This document shows positions 1 through 5,039 of a stretch of 5,039 nucleotides of DNA, in pieces (position 1 is the stretch's first letter; each line of letters begins with the position of its first letter). The DNA is taken from positions 1 through 5,039 of the forward strand of contig DASVBJ010000116.1 of assembly GCA_036375895.1 (NCBI GenBank). The letters are read 5' to 3'. The notes under the pieces were generated by a model. That model was not told the DNA's origin and made no database searches. It was given only the letters and a program-made list of their open reading frames with translations. This stretch comes from DASVBJ01 sp036375895. Lineage in GTDB: Bacteria > Actinomycetota > Actinomycetes > JACCUZ01. A program made the position numbers and the translations under genes.

Positions 1-275
1 GGAGCGCCCTCCACCTCGAAGAGCAGCTCGTCCTCGTAGCACCACCACCAGTCCTCGCCGGGCTCGAAGGACCGGATGAGGGGGTGGCTGGGGTGCTGCC
101 GCCAGTGGGCGGTCGCATGACGGTTCGGGGAGTTGTCGCAGCATCCGACATGCCCGCAGCGCGCACAGAGACGTAGGTGGACCCACCGGCCACCAATGCG
201 CAGGCAGTCCTCGCACCCGTCGGCCGACGGGGTCACCTCGGCCACGGTGTCCAGGTGCGTGCACGTGTCAGCCAT
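1..275 (-). CDS. UBP-type zinc finger protein (3' end outside window)
   Basis: This is a small protein made almost wholly of a UBP-type (ubiquitin-hydrolase-like) zinc finger. Ninety-one codons are visible before it leaves the window. Likely zinc ligands are the C5-x-H7 pair, C21-x2-C24, C37-x2-C40, C45/C46, H53 and H57, with further histidines at 61 and 64. The tail contains the acidic/aromatic stretch EPGEDWWWCYEDE (71-83), which I recognise from short actinobacterial members of the family. The start ATG (275-273) is preceded by GGAAGGA (290-284), with AAGGA 8 nt from the ATG. In eukaryotes this fold binds the free C-terminus of ubiquitin. Bacterial stand-alone copies have no established partner, so its role here is unknown. 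Related proteins are about 90-100 residues, so only a few codons are probably missing. It is divergent from the gene at 480. Fold assignment is firm; function is not. Confidence 0.88.
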   Translation of the reverse strand, partial: MADTCTHLDTVAEVTPSADGCEDCLRIGGRWVHLRLCARCGHVGCCDNSPNRHATAHWRQHPSHPLIRSFEPGEDWWWCYEDELLFEVEGA

Positions 276-301
276 CGGCACGGTCCTTCCTGTCCGCTCC
301 G

Positions 302-330
302 AGTGTAGGTCCGGCTCGCCGGCCGCATGA
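302..330 (-). promoter_or_regulatory. candidate promoter for the zinc-finger gene
   Basis: On the minus strand the hexamer TACACT (307-302) fits the actinobacterial TAnnnT -10 pattern. It sits 26 bases before the ATG, which would give a leader of about 20 nt containing the AAGGA ribosome site. The -35 region at a 17-bp spacing (330-325, TCATGC) is a poor match and falls inside the left arm of the inverted repeat at 321-381. The -10 box is the only support. Confidence 0.3.
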
Positions 331-381
331 TCACGCAGGCCGCCGCGGCCGCACCAGGCCAAAGGCTGCGTGATCGCGGCC
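321..381. repeat. long inverted repeat in the divergent promoter region
   Basis: The left arm 321-338 (GGCCGC-at-GATCACGCAG) pairs with the right arm 366-381 (CTGCGTGATC-GCGGCC). That is 16 complementary base pairs interrupted only by a 2-base bulge (AT, 327-328), with a 27-base spacer (339-365). The spacer holds its own 8-bp palindrome GCCGCGGC (342-349). A further CCGGC-tc-GCCGG element abuts it at 311-322. The repeat lies between two divergently transcribed genes, upstream of both candidate start sites. An operator or cruciform-forming element is therefore more likely than a transcription terminator, and no T-tract follows either arm. It could also be a dispersed palindromic repeat that happens to sit here. 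Confidence 0.7.
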
Positions 382-400
382 AGACCGATCGGTTGACCCG

Positions 401-429
401 TCGACGCGGGCCGCGCCTCGACGTACCGT
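401..429 (+). promoter_or_regulatory. candidate promoter for the 480-1088 gene
   Basis: TCGACG (401-406) matches the TTGACA -35 consensus at four of six positions. It is followed at exactly 17 bp by TACCGT (424-429), which fits the actinobacterial TAnnnT -10 form. Transcription would start near 436, leaving a leader of about 43 nt that carries the AAGGAGG ribosome site. Such matches are common by chance in GC-rich DNA, so this is only a candidate. Confidence 0.35.
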
Positions 430-479
430 GAGGACGATTCCGGACCGGGGGAACAGGACGACCACGAAGGAGGGTCGCG

Positions 480-1088
480 ATGTTCGTGCAGGTGATCCAG
501 GGTCAGGTGTCCGACCGCGATGAGGTGCGCGCCGCGATGGACCGGTGGGTCCAGGAGCTCGCACCGAAGGCCTCGGGTTGGCTCGGCTCGACCGCAGGGG
601 TGACCGACGACGGGCGGTTCGTCGCCCTCGCCCGTTTCGAGACCGCGGAGGCGGCGCGGGCCAACAGCAACCGCCCAGAGCAGGACCAGTGGTGGACGGA
701 GATCTCGAAGCTCTTCACCGGCGAGGTCACGTTCCACGACAGCACCGAGATCGACGTCGACATGAACGGCAACCCGGACGAGGCCACGTTCGTACAGGTG
801 ATGCAGGGCCGGACGAGCAACCCGGCCCGCGCGCGCGAGCTCATGAGCCAGGGCGACCCGGACGAGTGGGCGGCGTTCCGTCCCGACATCATCGGCACCG
901 TGGGCGTGGGATACGGCGACGCGTACACGATGGCGATCTACTTCACGTCCGAGGCGGAGGCCCGCGAAGGTGAGCAGAAGGAGCCACCGGAGTCCCTCAA
1001 GGCGGTGATGGCCGAGATGGACGCACTGTCCGTCGGCGAGCCGGAGTTCTTCGACCTACGGGACCCCTGGCTGCTCTCGCCTCGCTGA
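480..1088 (+). CDS. conserved two-repeat ABM-like (dimeric alpha-beta barrel) protein
   Basis: This 202-residue cytoplasmic protein has no signal peptide or membrane segment. It is two tandem copies of one ferredoxin-like unit. Repeat 1 (about 2-92) begins FVQVIQGQVSD and ends with a VTFHDSTEID strand. Repeat 2 (about 103-195) begins FVQVMQGRTSN and ends with EFFDLRDPWL. The middle strands also correspond (GRFVALARFETAEAARA, 45-61; AYTMAIYFTSEAEARE, 148-163). This pattern is that of the antibiotic-biosynthesis-monooxygenase/dimeric alpha-beta barrel superfamily, where a fused pair can form in one chain the barrel that single-domain relatives form as dimers. I recognise it as a conserved actinobacterial protein of unknown function and see no catalytic or haem-binding residues that would justify calling it an oxygenase. 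Repeat 2 looks shorter around 121-135. The start is fixed by AAGGAGG (467-473), 6 nt before the ATG. It converges on the large secreted-protein gene. Confidence 0.9.
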   Translation: MFVQVIQGQVSDRDEVRAAMDRWVQELAPKASGWLGSTAGVTDDGRFVALARFETAEAARANSNRPEQDQWWTEISKLFTGEVTFHDSTEIDVDMNGNPDEATFVQVMQGRTSNPARARELMSQGDPDEWAAFRPDIIGTVGVGYGDAYTMAIYFTSEAEAREGEQKEPPESLKAVMAEMDALSVGEPEFFDLRDPWLLSPR

Positions 1089-1093
1089 CGTCA
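1086..1093. other. convergent gene junction: both stop codons in one palindrome
   Basis: The octamer TGACGTCA is a perfect palindrome. Its first three bases are the TGA stop of the plus-strand gene and its last three are the TGA stop, read on the minus strand, of the secreted-protein gene. Only two bases (1089-1090) separate the two coding regions, so there is no room for a terminator between them. Transcripts from each side must end inside the other gene or overlap it. The sequence equals a CRE-like octamer, but here its form follows from the two stop codons. Confidence 0.9.
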
Positions 1094-4000
1094 ACGCAGC
1101 ATCCCGAACGAGTCGACGATGACCGGCTTGTTCCGGGAGGCGACCCTGAGGGTCACCGTGTTGGTGCGCCGGCTCATCGGAGCCGAGACCCAGGTGGTCA
1201 GACCGGACCGCGAGGAGTACAGGTTCAGGCTCTTCAGCAACGTCGAGCCCGAGTAGATGTTCAACACGCCGCAGGTCGGGCAGCGGTAGGCCGTCACCGC
1301 GAGCCGGGTGTAGCCGCCGTAGCGGGTGAGCTTGGCGCCATAGGTGGTGCTGCGGCTGTAGGTGCCCGCGTAGAAGCCGCTCTTCCCGCTCGGTCGGTAC
1401 CAACCCGACGACGCGGTGAGCGCGCGGTCGTCGAACATCTTCGCGGTGCACAGCGGACTGCTCCAGGCGCTCGTGTTGCCGGCCTTGTCGCGGGCCCGGA
1501 CCGAGAAGCAGTAGGTGTAGCCCTGTGCCAGGCCGCTCAACGTCTCGGACGTCGCGGTCGTCCGCTGCCACGTCGAGGGGTAGACCCACGCCGAGAACCC
1601 GGTCGTCGGGTACCCGCGGATCCATCGCACGTCGTACGAGGCAACGCCGGTCTTGTTGTCGACCGCGGCATAGGTGAACCGCTGTGAGGTCAGCTGCGTG
1701 AAGGCCGGGATGCTCGCGATGCCGAGGGCCGGCGGAGCGACATCGACAAGTCGCAGGTCCACGGCACGCGGGTCCCCGTCGGTGGAGCTGTCGTCGTACA
1801 GCGGCTTCCAGCCGAGGCCGACGGGAGTGCCGCTCCAGGACGCGGTGGCGAACGAGCCGCTGCGGCCGGCGAACTGCAGGACGTTCGGCACCGACGCGAG
1901 GTACGCCGGGGTGTACCCGCTTGCGGTGAGGCCCGTGATCCGCCCGTTGAGGTATGCCGTCCCCGGCGCCACCGCCGTGCCGTTCCACGTCAGCGGGGCG
2001 ACCTCCAGGGTGTCGTGCTGGTCGGCTGCCGTCCCACGGACCACGATCTGCACCTCGGTGCCGCTGGAGAGCTTGAGCGGGCCCTTGACGGTGAGCTTGC
2101 CGGCGGTGGTGCTGGTGCCGGGGTGGACCCAGGTAGTGCCGACGACGAGCGGGTTCGCCTCGACCACACCCTTGCCGCCGAGGCCGCCGTGCGTCAGCGT
2201 GATCGGCGCCCAGTGGCCGGCGCCGTCCCCGCTGCTCAGGGCGAGGCTCGCGCTGATGCCGGAGCTGGAGCCGAACAGACCGGTGACCGGCTTGGCGGCG
2301 GTCGCCGCGGCTCCCGGCTGGATCACCTGCGTGTAGCCGGCGGGCACGTTCAAGGTTGTCTCGAGCGACACGGTGCCGTGGTTGACCACGGGCACGTCGA
2401 TGGTCGCGGCGCCGCTGGAGGTGGTGCTGCCACCGGGCGTCGTCGCGGACGCGACGCGCTGGAGCGTGCCCCCGAGCGCGACGGTGACGCTCTGTCCGGT
2501 AACCGTGGACGTGCTGCGGTGGAACCCACCGGGTGCGCTCGCGATCTTGGTGGTGCCCGCGATCAGCACCTTCGCGTTCGCCTCGAGCAGGACCGTGGTC
2601 GCGTTGACGCTCGCCGGGCCGGTGAGGGTGAGTGCGGTGGCGGCCGGGTCGCCCGTCGCGAGGATGCGCCTCGACTCGGCCGTGTTGGCGCCCACGTCCA
2701 GCTCGATCTTGTCGATGGTCAGCGGGCCCACGACGGTGCCGCTGCGCCAGTGGACTGCGCCCGCGGTCGCGCTGGCGCCGGCCAGCTTCGCGGCCGATCC
2801 CGCCGTGGCCAGGAGGGCGGCCTTCGTCCCGTCGCCGCCGCCGCCGAGGAAGCCGTCGTCGAGGGCGAGAACCGCCTTGCCCTCGAGGGTGGTGGTGCCG
2901 GCCAGCCCGAGCCGGGCACCGCCGGCGACGATCAGCCGGCCTGCCGGCGGAGGGCTGGTCGCCGGCGGCGTGAAGGGGTCGCGCAGCCTGCTGCCCGGGC
3001 CCAGCTCCGACAGCGTGGGCGTCGCCACGTCACCGCTCAGGACGAGCTTCTCGCCTGCGACCACGGTGACAATGCCGTTGTTCCGGTTGCGCAGCGGGAC
3101 CTTCACGAGCCGCACGCTCGTCGAGCCGGAGCCTGCCGCCGTGTCGGACGCGCCGACGGCCAGGATCGCCGGGGAAGCCGGGTTGCCGCTGTCGTTGTCG
3201 AGGAAGTACGCGGTCGCCGCGTTGCGGGTCACGAGCGTGCCGGGGAACAGCCGCAGCATCCCCTTGTTGACGAGCGAGCCGTCGGCGACGACGGTGCCCG
3301 CCTTGACGGTCAGCTGGCCGAGGTTGGTGAGCGCCGATCCGGCGGTGATCGTGCGGGTGCCGGCCGTGTCCATCGCGGTCAACACGTTCAGGGTCAGCGT
3401 GCCGTCGAGGGTCCCCGCGTCCCAGGCCAGGCCGCCGGTGCCTGTGCCGGTGACCGTCGCGGGCCCGCCGCTCGTCGTGACCTTCGAGCCGGCCTTCAAC
3501 CGCAGGGTGGCGCCGCTGTTGACCCCGAGGGTGCCCCCGAGGTCGAGGACCGCGTCGCCGGCGACCTCGACGGCCCCGGTGGCGCCGCTGGCGACGCCCT
3601 TGACGACCGACCCGGCGCCCCAGTGGGACGTTGACGGGCCGCTGAGGGTCAGCACCGCGCTGTTGACATCCACCGTCCCACTGGTCGTGGGGCCGTCGAC
3701 GAGGTCGAGGTCGACCTTCGCGATGCTGGCGGCGCCGGCGAGCTTGAGCAGCCCGGAGACGACGAGCCGCGGGGCGGTGCCGGTCGCGCCGGCAGGCCGG
3801 TGGATCACGGTCGTCGCCCCCAGCAGGGCGGTGCCGGGGACCTCGACGGCGGTGCCGTCGAGGAGGGTGAGATCGGTGCCGGCCTGGGTGACGAGGGCAC
3901 CGCGCACGGCGTACGACGAAGCACCCCCTGCCGCCCCGAGCCGGGCGGAACCCGAGAGGGTGGCGTCCCCGGCCACCGAGAGGGATCCGTCGAGAGCGAC

Positions 4001-4318
4001 GGTGCCGGCCGGGTCGGCGCCACCGGTCAGGACCAGGTCGCACACGTCGCCCGTGACACCGTCGATCGCCGCACCGGCGACGGCCACGGTGACGTTGCTG
4101 GTGCCGGTCGGCAGGGTGCCGGTGTCCCAGTTGGCGGCATCCGACCACGAGTGGCCGTCACCCCCGCCGGTCCATGACACGGCAGTCGCTCCGGCGCACG
4201 CGGTCGACGCGACGGCGCCGGCCGGGGCTGCAACGGATGCGCCGACGACGAGCATCGACACGCCGACGGCGACCGTCCGTCGGCGCAGACGACGCCGACG
4301 GGAAGGCTGGCACCACAT
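1091..4318 (-). CDS. large secreted beta-repeat protein with FN3-like and C-terminal beta-sandwich-like modules
   Basis: This 1075-residue protein is exported. Its signal peptide (1-37) has an arginine-rich head (S6 through R14), a hydrophobic core (16-31) and an AVA|S cleavage site. SRRRRLR partly resembles a Tat motif but lacks the usual phenylalanine, so Sec or Tat is open. Residues 45-850 are a Gly/Ala/Thr/Val-rich, strand-turn repeat region like autotransporter passenger stalks. It opens with WTGGGDGHSWSDAANWDTGT (49-68) and has recurring W-x-x-G-T/S turns at W64, W233, W299 and W524. A proline-rich linker lies at 446-460. The stalk closes with a GSF...GLGW...VDLRLVDV segment (821-860). 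An FN3-like domain (about 862-960, C937/C957) and a C-terminal module (about 962-1075, C1013-PTC1016) follow. I recognise this module from secreted Nocardioides-type proteins. Six mature cysteines suggest three disulphides. No LPXTG or C-terminal membrane anchor is present. The start at 4318 is chosen because it gives the signal peptide. A surface or adhesin-like role is inferred; no enzyme site is seen. Confidence 0.88.
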   Translation of the reverse strand: MWCQPSRRRRLRRRTVAVGVSMLVVGASVAAPAGAVASTACAGATAVSWTGGGDGHSWSDAANWDTGTLPTGTSNVTVAVAGAAIDGVTGDVCDLVLTGGADPAGTVALDGSLSVAGDATLSGSARLGAAGGASSYAVRGALVTQAGTDLTLLDGTAVEVPGTALLGATTVIHRPAGATGTAPRLVVSGLLKLAGAASIAKVDLDLVDGPTTSGTVDVNSAVLTLSGPSTSHWGAGSVVKGVASGATGAVEVAGDAVLDLGGTLGVNSGATLRLKAGSKVTTSGGPATVTGTGTGGLAWDAGTLDGTLTLNVLTAMDTAGTRTITAGSALTNLGQLTVKAGTVVADGSLVNKGMLRLFPGTLVTRNAATAYFLDNDSGNPASPAILAVGASDTAAGSGSTSVRLVKVPLRNRNNGIVTVVAGEKLVLSGDVATPTLSELGPGSRLRDPFTPPATSPPPAGRLIVAGGARLGLAGTTTLEGKAVLALDDGFLGGGGDGTKAALLATAGSAAKLAGASATAGAVHWRSGTVVGPLTIDKIELDVGANTAESRRILATGDPAATALTLTGPASVNATTVLLEANAKVLIAGTTKIASAPGGFHRSTSTVTGQSVTVALGGTLQRVASATTPGGSTTSSGAATIDVPVVNHGTVSLETTLNVPAGYTQVIQPGAAATAAKPVTGLFGSSSGISASLALSSGDGAGHWAPITLTHGGLGGKGVVEANPLVVGTTWVHPGTSTTAGKLTVKGPLKLSSGTEVQIVVRGTAADQHDTLEVAPLTWNGTAVAPGTAYLNGRITGLTASGYTPAYLASVPNVLQFAGRSGSFATASWSGTPVGLGWKPLYDDSSTDGDPRAVDLRLVDVAPPALGIASIPAFTQLTSQRFTYAAVDNKTGVASYDVRWIRGYPTTGFSAWVYPSTWQRTTATSETLSGLAQGYTYCFSVRARDKAGNTSAWSSPLCTAKMFDDRALTASSGWYRPSGKSGFYAGTYSRSTTYGAKLTRYGGYTRLAVTAYRCPTCGVLNIYSGSTLLKSLNLYSSRSGLTTWVSAPMSRRTNTVTLRVASRNKPVIVDSFGMLR

Positions 4319-4327
4319 AGTCCCCCC
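4319..4327 (-). promoter_or_regulatory. atypical G-run ribosome site of the secreted-protein gene
   Basis: On the minus strand the ATG (4318-4316) is preceded by GGGGGG (4327-4322) and then ACT. The G-run could pair with the anti-Shine-Dalgarno only through a G-U wobble, and it leaves just 3 nt before the start codon, against the usual 5-9. There is no better in-frame start that keeps the signal peptide. Initiation may therefore be weak, or may depend on the nearby hairpin at 4333-4358. Confidence 0.5.
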
Positions 4328-4332
4328 ATGAA

Positions 4333-4358
4333 CGCCGGGGCGCGGACGCACCCCGGCG
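4333..4358 (-). promoter_or_regulatory. GC-rich hairpin in the leader of the secreted-protein gene
   Basis: CGCCGGGG pairs with CCCCGGCG (4333-4340 with 4351-4358) to form a perfect 8-bp stem with a 10-base loop, ending 14 nt before the ATG. If transcription starts from the -10 box at 4367-4372, the stem would be the very 5' end of the mRNA. It could stabilise the mRNA or modulate translation. If the upstream protease gene reads through, the stem could instead act as its terminator, although no T-tract follows it on the minus strand. Confidence 0.55.
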
Positions 4359-4366
4359 AGAGATCG

Positions 4367-4372
4367 ATTATC
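4367..4372 (-). promoter_or_regulatory. candidate -10 box for the secreted-protein gene
   Basis: GATAAT on the minus strand matches the TATAAT -10 consensus at five of six positions, in otherwise very GC-rich DNA. It would start transcription near 4360, about 42 nt before the ATG. No good -35 hexamer is present at 16-18 bp (CGCGCA at 17 bp). The site suggests the gene has its own promoter rather than relying only on the protease gene 101 bp upstream. Confidence 0.4.
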
Positions 4373-4419
4373 ACGCCGGCGGGTCTCGCTGCGCGGGAAA
4401 ATGCGGATATCTCGCCCGG

Positions 4420-5039
4420 TCAGGCCCTCGGCGTCGACGCCACCCGACGGCGCAGTGTCGCCGCCCCGAGGACGAGGAGCAGGGCGAGCACCCCGTTCGC
4501 CGCGCCGCCCGGTGCAGCCGTCCCGGGACCGAGCGGAGCCGGCGTCGGCGCCGCAGGAAGGGCCCGGACCGCTCGGGCGGCCGCGTCCGCAGCCGCCGTG
4601 ACGGTCCTGGTCGCAGCTGCCGACGCGGCGCCGATCGACGACGTTCCGGTCCCGGCAGCCGAGCCAGCTGGCCGGGTCACGGCGGAGGGCACCGGAGCGA
4701 GCCGGGCGGCGGGACGCCGCCGGGCAGCCCAGGCAGCGCCCTGGGGGCGGACGGCGACCCACCGTTGGCCAGGCGCGAGCGCCGCTGCCATGACGCCGCC
4801 CGCGTGACCCATCCCCGTGTGGTGACCCAGCTCGTGGACCAGGACACTGAGCAGGTCGATCCGTCCGGGTGCCGGCTGCGACGTCGACGTCCACCAGCCC
4901 CAGCCCGCGGCGGTGGCGTCCAGCACCAGCGTCTGCCCGGCCATCTCCCCGAGCTGCGCGCCCGGGAGGTCGCGCACGACGATGCGTACCCCGGTCAGCG
5001 CCGACGGATCGGCGCCCTTGCGGGCCCAGGTCGCCATCG
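4420..5039 (-). CDS. surface metzincin-type zinc metalloprotease, 3' part (5' end outside window)
   Basis: Residue numbers count from the methionine codon at 5037-5035, which is probably internal, because no signal peptide follows and the frame stays open to the window edge. The domain reads RIVVRDLPGAQLGEMAGQTLVLDATAAGWGWW (18-49), then GRIDLLSVLVHELGHHTGMGH. HELGHHTGMGH (68-78; DNA 4836-4804) is a full HExxHxxGxxH metzincin motif. Three histidines would bind zinc, E69 would be the general base, and M83 in GGVM could be the Met-turn. I recognise this block from matrixin-like domains near the C-termini of large bacterial surface proteins. Residues about 105-180 are Ala/Pro/Thr-rich and disordered-looking. 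A short hydrophobic stretch (182-194) and RRR (196-198) then form a probable C-terminal membrane or sorting anchor. No true LPXTG is seen. The gene precedes the secreted beta-repeat gene on the same strand by 101 bp. Protease class is well supported; substrate is unknown. Confidence 0.82.
   Translation of the reverse strand, partial: MATWARKGADPSALTGVRIVVRDLPGAQLGEMAGQTLVLDATAAGWGWWTSTSQPAPGRIDLLSVLVHELGHHTGMGHAGGVMAAALAPGQRWVAVRPQGAAWAARRRPAARLAPVPSAVTRPAGSAAGTGTSSIGAASAAATRTVTAAADAAARAVRALPAAPTPAPLGPGTAAPGGAANGVLALLLVLGAATLRRRVASTPRA

Noticed and set aside
133..330. 65-codon frame on the plus strand
   Set aside because: It is antisense to the zinc-finger gene, whose ligand pattern is clear, and it has no domain of its own.
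1086..1093. TGACGTCA as a transcription-factor binding site
   Set aside because: The palindrome is explained by two opposed TGA stops flanking CG, and it lies at the 3' ends of both genes, not near a promoter.
1056..1988. 310-codon frame on the minus strand
   Set aside because: It overlaps the C-terminal coding part of the secreted protein in another frame. It is Arg/His-rich and has no recognisable motif.
2826..2850. Short CCG/GCC triplet run
   Set aside because: It encodes a glycine run (GGGGDG) in the stalk protein, so it is coding low complexity rather than a separate repeat element.
2015..3634. 539-codon open frame on the plus strand
   Set aside because: It is antisense to the same gene, with an Arg/Gly/Ala/Asp-rich low-complexity translation and no domain; a shadow frame.
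4327..4329. Alternative ATG just upstream of the secreted-protein start
   Set aside because: It is 11 bases upstream and out of frame with the signal peptide, and the G-run lies downstream of it.
2373..4331. 652-codon open frame on the plus strand
   Set aside because: It lies antisense to the secreted-protein gene. It is Pro/Val/Ser/Ala-rich with no recognisable domain, as expected for a shadow frame in very GC-rich DNA.
4319..4894. Upstream extension of the secreted-protein frame to an ATG at 4894 (1267 residues)
   Set aside because: It would overlap the metalloprotease almost entirely, adds an Arg/Gly/Pro-rich shadow-like segment, and would bury the clear signal peptide that begins at 4318.

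Overview
The window is very GC-rich, with strongly G/C-biased third codon positions and long open shadow frames on both strands. Gene starts have AGGAGG-like ribosome sites, and two of the four products resemble proteins I know mainly from high-GC Gram-positive bacteria. This points to an actinobacterium, and the style of the secreted proteins suggests a Nocardioides-like member of the Propionibacteriales. The genus is an inference from protein style, not from a marker gene.

Layout, left to right. (1) Positions 1-275, minus strand: the first 91 codons of a small UBP-type zinc-finger protein that runs off the left edge. (2) Positions 276-479: a divergent intergenic region with candidate promoters facing both ways and a 16-bp-arm inverted repeat between them. 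(3) Positions 480-1088, plus strand: a 202-residue cytoplasmic protein built of two ferredoxin-like (ABM/dimeric alpha-beta barrel type) half repeats. (4) Positions 1091-4318, minus strand: a 1075-residue exported protein made of a signal peptide, a long beta-strand-repeat stalk resembling autotransporter passenger sequence, a fibronectin type III-like domain and a C-terminal beta-sandwich-like module with a CPTC motif. It converges on gene 3 with only 2 bp between the stop codons. (5) Positions 4319-4419: a 101-bp gap with a GATAAT -10-like box, a GC-rich hairpin and a poorly spaced G-run ribosome site. (6) Positions 4420-5039, minus strand: the 3' part of a surface metalloprotease with a complete HExxHxxGxxH metzincin site, an Ala/Pro/Thr-rich tail and a C-terminal hydrophobic anchor followed by arginines. 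Its start lies beyond the right edge.

The two right-hand genes form a co-directional cell-envelope/secretome pair: a probably wall- or membrane-tethered zinc protease upstream of a large secreted adhesin-like protein. The two left-hand genes look like ordinary small conserved actinobacterial genes. I see no mobile element, CRISPR array, tRNA or rRNA. I do not see a clearly new system. The items most worth a second look are the inverted repeat in the divergent promoter region, the protease/beta-repeat protein pair and the 5' leader hairpin of the large gene.
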